Of a stretch of DNA of 64,000 nucleotides, positions 48,390-56,010 are shown piece by piece. This DNA is from Winogradskyella haliclonae (GTDB taxonomy: Bacteria; Bacteroidota; Bacteroidia; Flavobacteriales; Flavobacteriaceae), in NCBI RefSeq assembly GCF_014635865.1, contig NZ_BMDQ01000001.1, forward strand, positions 1,240,001-1,304,000, given 5' to 3'. Under the pieces are notes generated by a model. That model did not search any database and was not told the DNA's origin. It saw only the letters and a program-made list of their open reading frames with translations. Positions within the stretch are counted from its first letter, which is position 1. The number at the start of each line of letters is the position of its first letter. Both the position numbers and the translations under genes were made by a program.

Positions 48390-49556
48390 ATGAATTTTAA
48401 TTTTCTATCTCCAGTTTCAGATTCAGTTTTAGCTCATAGCGAATTATTATCACAGCAAACTTTAGGTAGGAAATTTAAAATACATTCTGAGCAACATGGT
48501 ATGCCAGATATAGACGAAGTGCAACTGGCTATAATTGGTGTCAAGGAAAATAGAAACGATGTCAATTACATCGGAGCAGAACTTAACTTCGATGATATTC
48601 GTAAAACCCTTTATAGTTTATTTCCAGGAAACTGGCACACAATTATTGCAGATTTAGGTGATATAGAACCTGGGGAGTCTGCAGAAGATAGTTACTTTGC
48701 TTTGCGTACTACAGTAGAGTTGTTAGTAGAAAAGAAAATTATACCTATTATAATAGGAGGTAGTCAAGATTTAACCTATGCCAATTATAGAGCTTATGAC
48801 AACCTTCAGCCTATGGTTAATATTGTTAATGTAGATACCAATTTTGATTTAGGTGACACATCATTACCAATAAAAAACAATAGCTACTTTGGTAAAATTA
48901 TATTAGAAGAACCTTATAACTTATTTAATTATTCCACAATAGGTTATCAGACCTATTTTAATTCTCAAGAAGAAATAGACTTAATGGAACGCTTGTATTT
49001 CGAAGCCTATCGATTAGGAGAAGTTTCTAATAACATAAATAGTGTAGAGCCTGTAATGCGCGATGCACATATTGTTACAGTAGATTTAAAATCTGTACGT
49101 GCAGCAGAAGTAGGAGAGCGACTTAAGTTTACACCTAACGGTTTAGATGGAAAAGAAATTTGTGCCATTACACGTTATGCAGGTATTAGTAATAAGGTAT
49201 CTTCATTTGGCATTTACGAGTACCATTATGAACCAAAGGATACTATAACTGCAATGCTATTAGCACAGATGATATGGTATTTTATTGAAGGTGTAAATTG
49301 TAGGGTTAAAGATGATGACTTTACTAATGCCAATAACTATCTAAAGTACAATGTTCTTATAGAAAATGAAGAGCTTATATTCTTTAAAAGTATAAAGACT
49401 GGACGTTGGTGGATAGAGATTCCTTTTTTAGCAAATCTTAATAATAAATTAAAAAAGCATACGTTATTACCATGCACGCATGAAGATTACATTGCTGCAA
49501 CAGAAGGTAAGATACCAGAAAGGTGGTATAAAGCGTACAGGAAGAATAACTTCTAA
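48390..49556 (+). CDS. Arginase/formimidoylglutamase-fold protein with degraded metal site
   Basis: A 388-residue cytoplasmic protein of the ureohydrolase family, often labelled formimidoylglutamase. The three metal motifs are only partly kept: GGSQD (123-127) where active enzymes have GGDH, D-T-N-F-D (149-153) for D-A-H-x-D, and T-V-D-L-K (230-234) for S-x-D-x-D. Two His and one Asp ligand are lost, so dinuclear Mn catalysis is unlikely and a binding or structural role is more plausible. It lies between topA and gldK. Confidence 0.88.
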   Translation: MNFNFLSPVSDSVLAHSELLSQQTLGRKFKIHSEQHGMPDIDEVQLAIIGVKENRNDVNYIGAELNFDDIRKTLYSLFPGNWHTIIADLGDIEPGESAEDSYFALRTTVELLVEKKIIPIIIGGSQDLTYANYRAYDNLQPMVNIVNVDTNFDLGDTSLPIKNNSYFGKIILEEPYNLFNYSTIGYQTYFNSQEEIDLMERLYFEAYRLGEVSNNINSVEPVMRDAHIVTVDLKSVRAAEVGERLKFTPNGLDGKEICAITRYAGISNKVSSFGIYEYHYEPKDTITAMLLAQMIWYFIEGVNCRVKDDDFTNANNYLKYNVLIENEELIFFKSIKTGRWWIEIPFLANLNNKLKKHTLLPCTHEDYIAATEGKIPERWYKAYRKNNF

Positions 49557-49565
49557 AAAACGCAG

Positions 49566-49599
49566 TTCGTCGATGTTTAAAGAGGTTTTTATCGACGAA
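49566..49599. repeat. Inverted repeat upstream of gldK
   Basis: Perfect 9-bp arms TTCGTCGAT (49566-49574) and ATCGACGAA (49591-49599) with a 16-nt loop and no T tail. It lies 10 bp past the ureohydrolase-like gene. It may be an operator or an mRNA-stability hairpin. Confidence 0.6.
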
Positions 49600-49643
49600 A
49601 TACACTTTTATAAGGATGAAATGCAAAAAAAATCGAAAAAAAG

Positions 49644-49674
49644 TTGTTTTTTCCGATTAATTGAAATATGTTTA
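49644..49674 (+). promoter_or_regulatory. Probable promoter of gldKLMN
   Basis: TTG (49644-49646), 20-bp spacer, TATGTTTA (49667-49674), one base off TAnnTTTG, 42 bp before the gldK ATG. The -33 element lies in the loop region of an A/T-rich hairpin (49631-49658). Confidence 0.55.
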
Positions 49675-49716
49675 CCATCTCAAAATTTAAGGATACTAAT
49701 TTAACCTATAGTTTTT

Positions 49717-51069
49717 ATGAAAATTAATAAGCTTGTTTTACTAATCACAGTGTTGGCTTTTATGGTAAGTTGTAACTCTGGAGACCGCGGACAAGTTGTC
49801 GGCGCAAAAGGTAAAAAATGGCACCCCGAAAAGCCTTATGGAATGACGTTAATTCCTGGTGGCGCATTTATTATGGGTAAATCAGATGATGATTTAGCAG
49901 GTATGCAGGATACTCCTACAAAAACAGCTACTGTTCCAGCATTTTATATGGATGAAACTGAAATCACAAATAGTGAGTACAGACAATTTGTAGAAGATGT
50001 TAGAGATCAAATCATTAGAGAAAAGCTTGCTGAAATGGCAGACTTAGAAGGTAAAACACCTGGCAATAATGATATTGGAGAATTTGCATATAAAGATGCA
50101 GATACGAGTAATCTTAATGCGTATCAAAAGTATATGATCAATACTTATGGTAATGAGCAAAGAGAATTAAATTACGATGTTGATTTATATTTAGATACAG
50201 AAGATTACCCAGACGAATTATATGCAGAAGTTATGGATGGTATGTATTTACCATTAGAAGAGTCTTATAATGGACAACGCTCATGGGATGTATCTCAATT
50301 CATTTTTAAATATTCAGAAATGGATATCCAAGCTGCAGCAAAAGACAGAACTCTCAAGCGTTCTGATGTTGTTGAGCAAAAAGAAATTATGATATATCCT
50401 GATACAACAGTTTGGATTCGTGATTTTGCTTATTCTTACAATGAGCCAATGCATAACGATTATTTTTGGCATGATGCTTATGGAGACTATCCAGTAGTTG
50501 GTGTGTCTTGGGATCAAGCAAAAGCATTTTGTAGATGGAGAACTATTTACCATAACAAGTATCAAGCTAGCAAGAAAAAGCAACCAGTAAATATTTATAG
50601 ACTTCCAAATGAAGCAGAATGGGAATATGCTGCTCGTGGAGGATTGCAAGGAGCTACATTCCCTTGGGGTAATAATTATACACTTAATGATAGAGGTTGT
50701 TTTATGGCAAATTTTAAACCATTAAGAGGTGATTATGCTGCTGATCAAGCATTATATACAGTTGAAGCTGATGCATATGAGCCAAATGACTTTAACCTTT
50801 ATAACATGGCAGGTAATGTGTCAGAATGGGTTAACAGTTCTTACTCGACATCTTCGTATGAGTTTATGTCAAGTATTAGCCCAAGTGTTAATGATAAAAA
50901 TAATCAACGTAAAGTTGTAAGAGGTGGTTCTTGGAAAGATGTTGCATATTACTTGCAAGTAAGTTCAAGAGATTACGAATATGCAGATTCTGCAAGAAGC
51001 TATATAGGTTTTAGAACAGTACAAGATTATATGGGTACTGATAAAACTTTAAATGCAAAAAACAATTAA
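49717..51069 (+). CDS. gldK: Gliding motility / type IX secretion lipoprotein GldK
   Basis: Outer-membrane-associated lipoprotein that forms the periplasmic ring with GldN in the type IX secretion system. The 450 residues show a lipobox ending V-S-C with Cys19, then a formylglycine-generating-enzyme-like (SUMF1) domain: MTLIPGGAFIMGKSD, FYMDETEITNSEYRQF, VVGVSWDQAKAFCRW, RLPNEAEWEYAARGG, and the terminal VVRGGSWKD...IGFRTV. The sulfatase-type catalytic Cys are not expected in GldK. It is first gene of gldKLMN. Confidence 0.97.
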   Translation: MKINKLVLLITVLAFMVSCNSGDRGQVVGAKGKKWHPEKPYGMTLIPGGAFIMGKSDDDLAGMQDTPTKTATVPAFYMDETEITNSEYRQFVEDVRDQIIREKLAEMADLEGKTPGNNDIGEFAYKDADTSNLNAYQKYMINTYGNEQRELNYDVDLYLDTEDYPDELYAEVMDGMYLPLEESYNGQRSWDVSQFIFKYSEMDIQAAAKDRTLKRSDVVEQKEIMIYPDTTVWIRDFAYSYNEPMHNDYFWHDAYGDYPVVGVSWDQAKAFCRWRTIYHNKYQASKKKQPVNIYRLPNEAEWEYAARGGLQGATFPWGNNYTLNDRGCFMANFKPLRGDYAADQALYTVEADAYEPNDFNLYNMAGNVSEWVNSSYSTSSYEFMSSISPSVNDKNNQRKVVRGGSWKDVAYYLQVSSRDYEYADSARSYIGFRTVQDYMGTDKTLNAKNN

Positions 51070-51142
51070 AACTAAACTATAAACTTAAACAATAACCTAC
51101 ATGTTGGGTGTCCTAAGCCCCCAACTACTAAAAACTAAAATT

Positions 51143-51772
51143 ATGGCACAAAAAGGAAAACTTACGGTAACAAATTTCATATACGGAATGGGAGCAGCAG
51201 TAGTAATTGTTGGTGCACTATTCAAAATTCAAAACTGGCCTTATGGTGGTCTTTTACTAACAATTGGTATGATTGTAGAAGCAGGTGTATTTGCTTGGTC
51301 AGCCTTTGAGAAACAAGAAGACGATTTAGATTGGTCATTAGTTTACCCTGAGTTAGAAGGTGGCGCATCTAAGAAAAAGGCTAAAGAAGAGCCTAAAGAT
51401 GCTGAAGGTATTTTATCTAAAAAATTAGATAACCTTCTTAAAGAAGCAAAAATTGATGGAGAGTTAATGTCTAGTCTTGGTGACAGCATTAAAAACTTCG
51501 AAGGAGCAGCTAAAAATCTTAACCCAACGGTAGATTCTTTACAAGCTCAAAAGAAATACAGTGAAGAAATGTCTTTAGCAGCTGCACAAATGGAATCATT
51601 AAACAGCTTATATAAAGTACAAATGGAAAGCGCAAATCGTCAAGCAGCTATCAATGAAGAAGCTGTTGAGAATGCGACTAAGCTAAAAGAACAAATGCAA
51701 TCATTGGCATCTAACTTATCTTCATTAAATGGAGTTTACGGTGGTATGCTGTCTGCAATGAACAAGAACTAA
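51143..51772 (+). CDS. gldL: Gliding motility protein GldL
   Basis: Inner-membrane motor subunit of the type IX secretion/gliding machinery. The 209 residues have two N-terminal helices (FIYGMGAAVVIVGALFKI; GGLLLTIGMIVEAGVFAWS) and a long cytoplasmic part with coiled-coil propensity (S-E-E-M-S-L-A-A-A-Q-M-E-S-L-N). A Glu within helix 2 fits the proton-motive residue known for GldL. I start at ATG 51143 (MAQKGKLTV); the 14 extra codons from 51101 are not family-like. Confidence 0.97.
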   Translation: MAQKGKLTVTNFIYGMGAAVVIVGALFKIQNWPYGGLLLTIGMIVEAGVFAWSAFEKQEDDLDWSLVYPELEGGASKKKAKEEPKDAEGILSKKLDNLLKEAKIDGELMSSLGDSIKNFEGAAKNLNPTVDSLQAQKKYSEEMSLAAAQMESLNSLYKVQMESANRQAAINEEAVENATKLKEQMQSLASNLSSLNGVYGGMLSAMNKN

Positions 51773-51817
51773 TTAGTTTTTAAGTATAACCTATTTAATT
51801 AACCAAAAAAACTAATT

Positions 51818-53392
51818 ATGGCAGGATCAGGAAAAGTATCTGCAAGGCAGAAAATGATTAACTTAATGTACCTCGTGTTTATTGCTATTATGGCAATGAC
51901 AGTGGCTCCAGAGGTTCTATCTGCTTTCGGGTTGATGGAAGAAAAATTTGAGAAGGCCAATGAGGTAACTACAGACATGAATACTAAATTACTAGCTAAT
52001 TTAGAGACTAAAGGAAAAGAGAATCCAAAAGAATTTGCTGCTGCTTCTAATAGAGCAAAACAAGTAAGCTTGGCTTCAGATAAATTCTACAGATTTTTAG
52101 AAAGTCAGAAAGCTGATATTCTTAGAATGGGTGGTTACGAAGCAGATGCTACTACAGGCAGATTGCCTTTTGAGAAAATGAAAAAAGGTGATAAGCTTGA
52201 TGAAAAGTGGTTTACTGGCGATCGTTTAACTAAGGAAGGTGATAAAGTAATTGCAGCTATTGAGCAGTACAAAAAGGAAATTAAAGATATTTTAGGTATT
52301 GACCAATACTATACTAAATTTATTGAGAATTTTGATAAGAAGTTCGATATTTCTGAAGTAAGAGATAGTGAAGGTGTAAAGAAGAAATGGTTAGATTACC
52401 ACTTTAAAGGTTTCCCATCTATTGCATCATATACTAAGCTTACGGCTATGCAGAACGATGTAAAAGTTACTCAAGCAGATTTAAATAATTTGTTTTTAGG
52501 AAATGCAGCTGTTGAAGCTACTTCTTTAGATAAGTATAAAGCTATCGTTTTAGCTGATAAATCAGCTTTCTTTGCTGGTGAAAAATTTCAAGGTAGAGTT
52601 GTTATAGGTAAATATGCTAATGTACCTCCAACTGCTCTTGAAGTAAACGGTACTAAATATGATGTTAGTAAAGTAATAGATTCTACAGGAGCTGCACGTT
52701 TAGATTTTAACGTAGGTAATGTGGGAGAGCATAAGATTGAAGGTAAATTTACATTCTTAGAAAATGGTGAAGAATTGGAAATTCCTATTATTGATGCAAA
52801 TTATGTAGTTGTACCTAGACCAAACTCAGCAACAATTTCTGCTGATAAGATGAATGTAGTTTATCGTGGTGTATCTAACCCAATGACTATTTCATTTGCA
52901 GGTGTACCAGATAATAAGGTGAGAGCTTCAGCACCAGGATTATCAGGTTCTGGAGGAAAGTACATCATGAAGCCACAATCAGGTAGAGAAGTTAAAATTT
53001 CTGTAACTGGTACTCTTGACGATGGTTCTACAGCTAGCGATAGTAAGGTATTTAGAATTAAAGATTTACCAAAACCAATAGGTGCATTTAACGGACAAGT
53101 TGGTAATGCTAAATTGCCAAGAAACAATGTAGAGATTGGTAAATTATCTGCAGATTTTGGAGATGACTTTGATTTTAGTTTACCATTAAATGTAGTTTCA
53201 TTTACAATGAAAGTACCAGGTAAACCATCAGTAAACTGTTCAGGTAACAGATTAAACGCTGCTGCTAAAACGGCCTTACGTTCAGCACGTAGAGGTGACA
53301 TCGTTCAGTTTATAAATATTAAAGCTAAAGCACCTAACAACCCAATACGTATTAAAACTGTAACACCAGTTGTTATTGAGTTAGCTAACTAA
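51818..53392 (+). CDS. gldM: Gliding motility protein GldM
   Basis: Partner of GldL in the rotary motor. The 524 residues have one N-terminal helix (MINLMYLVFIAIMAMTVA) followed by a long periplasmic shaft of four domains that reaches the GldK/GldN ring. The start MAGSGKVSARQKM is typical. It lies 45 bp after gldL. Confidence 0.98.
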   Translation: MAGSGKVSARQKMINLMYLVFIAIMAMTVAPEVLSAFGLMEEKFEKANEVTTDMNTKLLANLETKGKENPKEFAAASNRAKQVSLASDKFYRFLESQKADILRMGGYEADATTGRLPFEKMKKGDKLDEKWFTGDRLTKEGDKVIAAIEQYKKEIKDILGIDQYYTKFIENFDKKFDISEVRDSEGVKKKWLDYHFKGFPSIASYTKLTAMQNDVKVTQADLNNLFLGNAAVEATSLDKYKAIVLADKSAFFAGEKFQGRVVIGKYANVPPTALEVNGTKYDVSKVIDSTGAARLDFNVGNVGEHKIEGKFTFLENGEELEIPIIDANYVVVPRPNSATISADKMNVVYRGVSNPMTISFAGVPDNKVRASAPGLSGSGGKYIMKPQSGREVKISVTGTLDDGSTASDSKVFRIKDLPKPIGAFNGQVGNAKLPRNNVEIGKLSADFGDDFDFSLPLNVVSFTMKVPGKPSVNCSGNRLNAAAKTALRSARRGDIVQFINIKAKAPNNPIRIKTVTPVVIELAN

Positions 53393-53451
53393 AATATATT
53401 GAAGCTAGACACGTTTTAAAAATAGCCTCAAACGTTTAAAACAGATTTAAA

Positions 53452-54351
53452 ATGAAATTAAAGCAATTATTATTAACCGGTCTTGGAATCATTACCATCA
53501 ATGGTATGTTTGCACAAGCAAATATTCTTAATGCAAAGATTCCTGAAGAAATTGGTGTAAAAACTGAAGAGCAGTTGCTTTTAGATAACGACGAGCCTTT
53601 AGAATATGGTTATGTAGACGATAGAGACCGTTTGTACTCTAAAATGACTTGGGAAAAAGTGGTTTTAGATGAGCGTGTTAACTTTCCGTTATACTATCCA
53701 GTAGATACCAATAATATTGGTCCAGACCGTCGCTCGTTATTCCATGTATTGTGGAAAGCAGTTAAATCTGGAGACATTCCTAAGGTATATGCAGATTCTT
53801 ATTTTTCTCAAGAACGTACATTTGAGGAATTACAACAATCTATGCAAAAGATTGATACTTTAGATATCGGTTTTGATCAATTCAATGCAGATGGTTATGT
53901 TGACCCTGAATATATCATTCAACGTGATATCGAAGCTTATGATATTAAAGCGTACTTGGTAAAAGGACTTTGGTATTTTGATAAGCGTCAAGGCGAAATG
54001 AAATTCCGTCTCTTAGGTATTGGCCCTGCTGCACCAGATGTAAACTTTATTGATTCTGATGACGAAGCTAATAAAGAACCTATTCCGTTATTTTGGGTAT
54101 TTTATCCTGAGGCAAGAGGTATTTTACATGAGGCAAAAGCATTCAATAATAAAAATAGTGCCATGCCTATATCCTTTGATCATATTTTAAATTCTAGGCG
54201 TTATAACGGCTATATGTATAAAGAAGAAAACGTTTATGGTGATCGCGAAGTCAAAGATTACGTTAAGGATAATGCCTTAATGCAACTCTTAGAGTCGCAA
54301 CGTATAAAGGATAAGATTAGAAACTTTGAACAAGACATGTGGAATTATTAA
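53452..54351 (+). CDS. gldN: Gliding motility protein GldN
   Basis: Periplasmic ring component with GldK. The 299 residues have a signal peptide (ending NGMFAQ) and the conserved middle YGYVDDRDRLYSKMTWEKVVLDERVNFPLYYP, then IGPAAPDVNF and LFWVFYPEARGILHE. It is the last gene of gldKLMN and ends at a strong terminator. Confidence 0.97.
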   Translation: MKLKQLLLTGLGIITINGMFAQANILNAKIPEEIGVKTEEQLLLDNDEPLEYGYVDDRDRLYSKMTWEKVVLDERVNFPLYYPVDTNNIGPDRRSLFHVLWKAVKSGDIPKVYADSYFSQERTFEELQQSMQKIDTLDIGFDQFNADGYVDPEYIIQRDIEAYDIKAYLVKGLWYFDKRQGEMKFRLLGIGPAAPDVNFIDSDDEANKEPIPLFWVFYPEARGILHEAKAFNNKNSAMPISFDHILNSRRYNGYMYKEENVYGDREVKDYVKDNALMQLLESQRIKDKIRNFEQDMWNY

Positions 54352-54372
54352 TTCTGCTATTCTAATAAAACA

Positions 54373-54400
54373 AACGCTCACTGAAAAGTGGGCGTTTTTT
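54373..54400 (+). terminator. Terminator of gldKLMN
   Basis: A 10-bp stem (AACGCTCACT / AGTGGGCGTT, one T-G pair) closed by a GAAA tetraloop and followed by T6, 21 bp after gldN. Confidence 0.92.
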
Positions 54401-54421
54401 ATTGCATATAAATCTTTCATG

Positions 54422-54454
54422 TTGATATGAGTCGAGACCTTTTTTGTAGTTTTG
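54422..54454 (+). promoter_or_regulatory. Promoter of the FAD oxidoreductase gene
   Basis: TTG (54422-54424), 22-bp spacer, TAGTTTTG (54447-54454). The ATG at 54460 follows after 5 bp, implying a nearly leaderless mRNA. Confidence 0.65.
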
Positions 54455-54459
54455 CCCAA

Positions 54460-55506
54460 ATGAAAAAGGTAGACTATATAGTTGTTGGTTGCGGTTTGGC
54501 AGGTATTTCGTTTTGTGAAGTTCTTAAGACAAATAACAAAACCTTTATGGTATTTGACGATGCATCTCAGCAATCTTCAATAGTAGCTGCGGGCTTGTAT
54601 AATCCAGTCATTCTAAAACGTTTTTCTGAGGTCTGGAAAGCACAAACGCAATTAGATATTGCCATGCCTTCTTATGCTAAAATTGAAAAAAAGCTGGATG
54701 TAAAAGTTGATTATAAGCATTCAATCTATAGACGTTTCAGTTCTGTAGAAGAACAAAATCTTTGGTTTACTGCATCCGATAAACCTTCATTAGAACCGTT
54801 TTTATCTACAGATATAAAACGGAATACTAATAAATATATAGATGCGCCTTTTGGACTAGGAGAAGTGCTACGTGCTGGACGTGTAGATACAGAGTTTCTT
54901 ATTTCTGTATATAAAAAAGATTTAAGGTCAAAAGGTAGTATACAAGAAGAAGGATTTCATTACAGCAAATTGAATATTAGTGATAGTGATGTATCGTATA
55001 AAAGTATTATCGCCAAGCATATCGTTTTTGCCGAAGGTTTTGGTGTGAAGCAAAATCCATATTTTAACCATATACCATTAAATGGAACAAAAGGAGAAGT
55101 CCTAACCATTAAAGCACCAGATTTAAAGCTAGATGACGCATTAAAGTCATCAGTATTTATAATTTCTATAGGAGAGGATTTGTATAAAGTAGGTGCCACT
55201 TACGAGTGGACGGACAAAACCAATACACCTACAGAAAACGCAAAAGAAGAATTAATTTCAAAATTAAAGACCTTTATAACCTGCGATTTTGAAGTTATAG
55301 ACCATCGTGCTGGTATAAGACCAACAGTTATAGACAGGCGACCACTTGTTGGTAGACATCCAAACAATGAAAATCTTTATGTATTAAACGGTTTAGGTAC
55401 TCGAGGTGTTATGATTGGTCCATATGTAGCTCAAAAGCTTTTCAATTTTATTGAAAAAAATATAGAATTGGATGCCGAGATAGATATTAATCGTTTTGAG
55501 AACTAG
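54460..55506 (+). CDS. FAD-dependent oxidoreductase (DAO family)
   Basis: A 348-residue flavoprotein with the N-terminal dinucleotide motif V-V-G-C-G-L-A-G (8-15), then A-A-G-L-Y-N-P-V, a substrate domain, and the C-terminal FAD segment RAGIRPTVIDRRPLVGRHP...LNGLGTRGVMIGPY. It resembles D-amino-acid-oxidase and glycine-oxidase type enzymes; the substrate is unknown. The start at 54460 is chosen because the longer frame from 54427 runs through the promoter. Confidence 0.88.
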   Translation: MKKVDYIVVGCGLAGISFCEVLKTNNKTFMVFDDASQQSSIVAAGLYNPVILKRFSEVWKAQTQLDIAMPSYAKIEKKLDVKVDYKHSIYRRFSSVEEQNLWFTASDKPSLEPFLSTDIKRNTNKYIDAPFGLGEVLRAGRVDTEFLISVYKKDLRSKGSIQEEGFHYSKLNISDSDVSYKSIIAKHIVFAEGFGVKQNPYFNHIPLNGTKGEVLTIKAPDLKLDDALKSSVFIISIGEDLYKVGATYEWTDKTNTPTENAKEELISKLKTFITCDFEVIDHRAGIRPTVIDRRPLVGRHPNNENLYVLNGLGTRGVMIGPYVAQKLFNFIEKNIELDAEIDINRFEN

Positions 55507-55515
55507 TTAGTCTAG

Positions 55516-55899
55516 CTACTTTTTTACAAAAGATTTGTCATAACTCATAAACAGATTAATCCAAATATTTCGAGATACGCGCATGATTATGGGCATAAAA
55601 CCAATTAGAGTTAGCACTATAACAATAAAGGCTGTGAGCAGAGATGTTTCTAACAATACATAACTAATTAAAAAGGCAGCTACTGCAAAAGCGATCCCAA
55701 CACCATAACTCACATACATAGAACCATAAAAAAACGAAGGCTCCATACGGTATCTTGTATTACAATGAGAACAGTTGTCATGTATTTTAAGGGTTTCAGA
55801 AATTATGTAGGGATTCTTTTCTACATACATAGATTCTTGGTGGCATTTTGGACATGCACCAAACAAAATACTATAAAGTTTCATTCCTTTTCTAATCAT
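55516..55899 (-). CDS. DUF983 membrane protein
   Basis: A 127-residue protein with an N-terminal zinc ribbon (C-P-K-C at 16-19 and C-S-H-C at 43-46) followed by two membrane helices (FAVAAFLISYVLLE; AFIVIVLTLIGFMPIIM). This is the standard DUF983 layout. Function unknown. It is convergent with the oxidoreductase and divergent from the ABC-F gene. Confidence 0.92.
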   Translation of the reverse strand: MIRKGMKLYSILFGACPKCHQESMYVEKNPYIISETLKIHDNCSHCNTRYRMEPSFFYGSMYVSYGVGIAFAVAAFLISYVLLETSLLTAFIVIVLTLIGFMPIIMRVSRNIWINLFMSYDKSFVKK

Positions 55900-55936
55900 A
55901 GCTAAAAACCTTTACTTTTGCGTTTTTAATACAATG

Positions 55937-55944
55937 CAAAGATA
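55937..55944 (-). promoter_or_regulatory. -7 box (TATCTTTG) of the DUF983 gene
   Basis: Exact TAnnTTTG on the minus strand, 37 bp before the ATG. A TTG (55972-55970) is 25 bp farther, slightly beyond the usual spacing. Confidence 0.5.
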
Positions 55945-56010
55945 GTTTTTTATGGATGTAGCATTGTAGCAATTGTAATGTTTGTTGTAATTGTATTATA
56001 CTAAAAATCT

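Noticed and set aside
49480..49704. 74-codon plus-strand frame across the end of the ureohydrolase-like gene and the gldK leader
   Set aside because: Low-complexity Lys/Ser composition, overlap with a conserved gene and with the gldK promoter; no start context.
51101..51142. Longer gldL start
   Set aside because: The extra 14 residues do not fit GldL proteins, which begin M-A-x-x-x-K; ATG 51143 is correct.
54427..54459. Longer start of the FAD oxidoreductase
   Set aside because: It runs through a good -7 box, and the dinucleotide-binding motif normally sits within 15 residues of the N-terminus.
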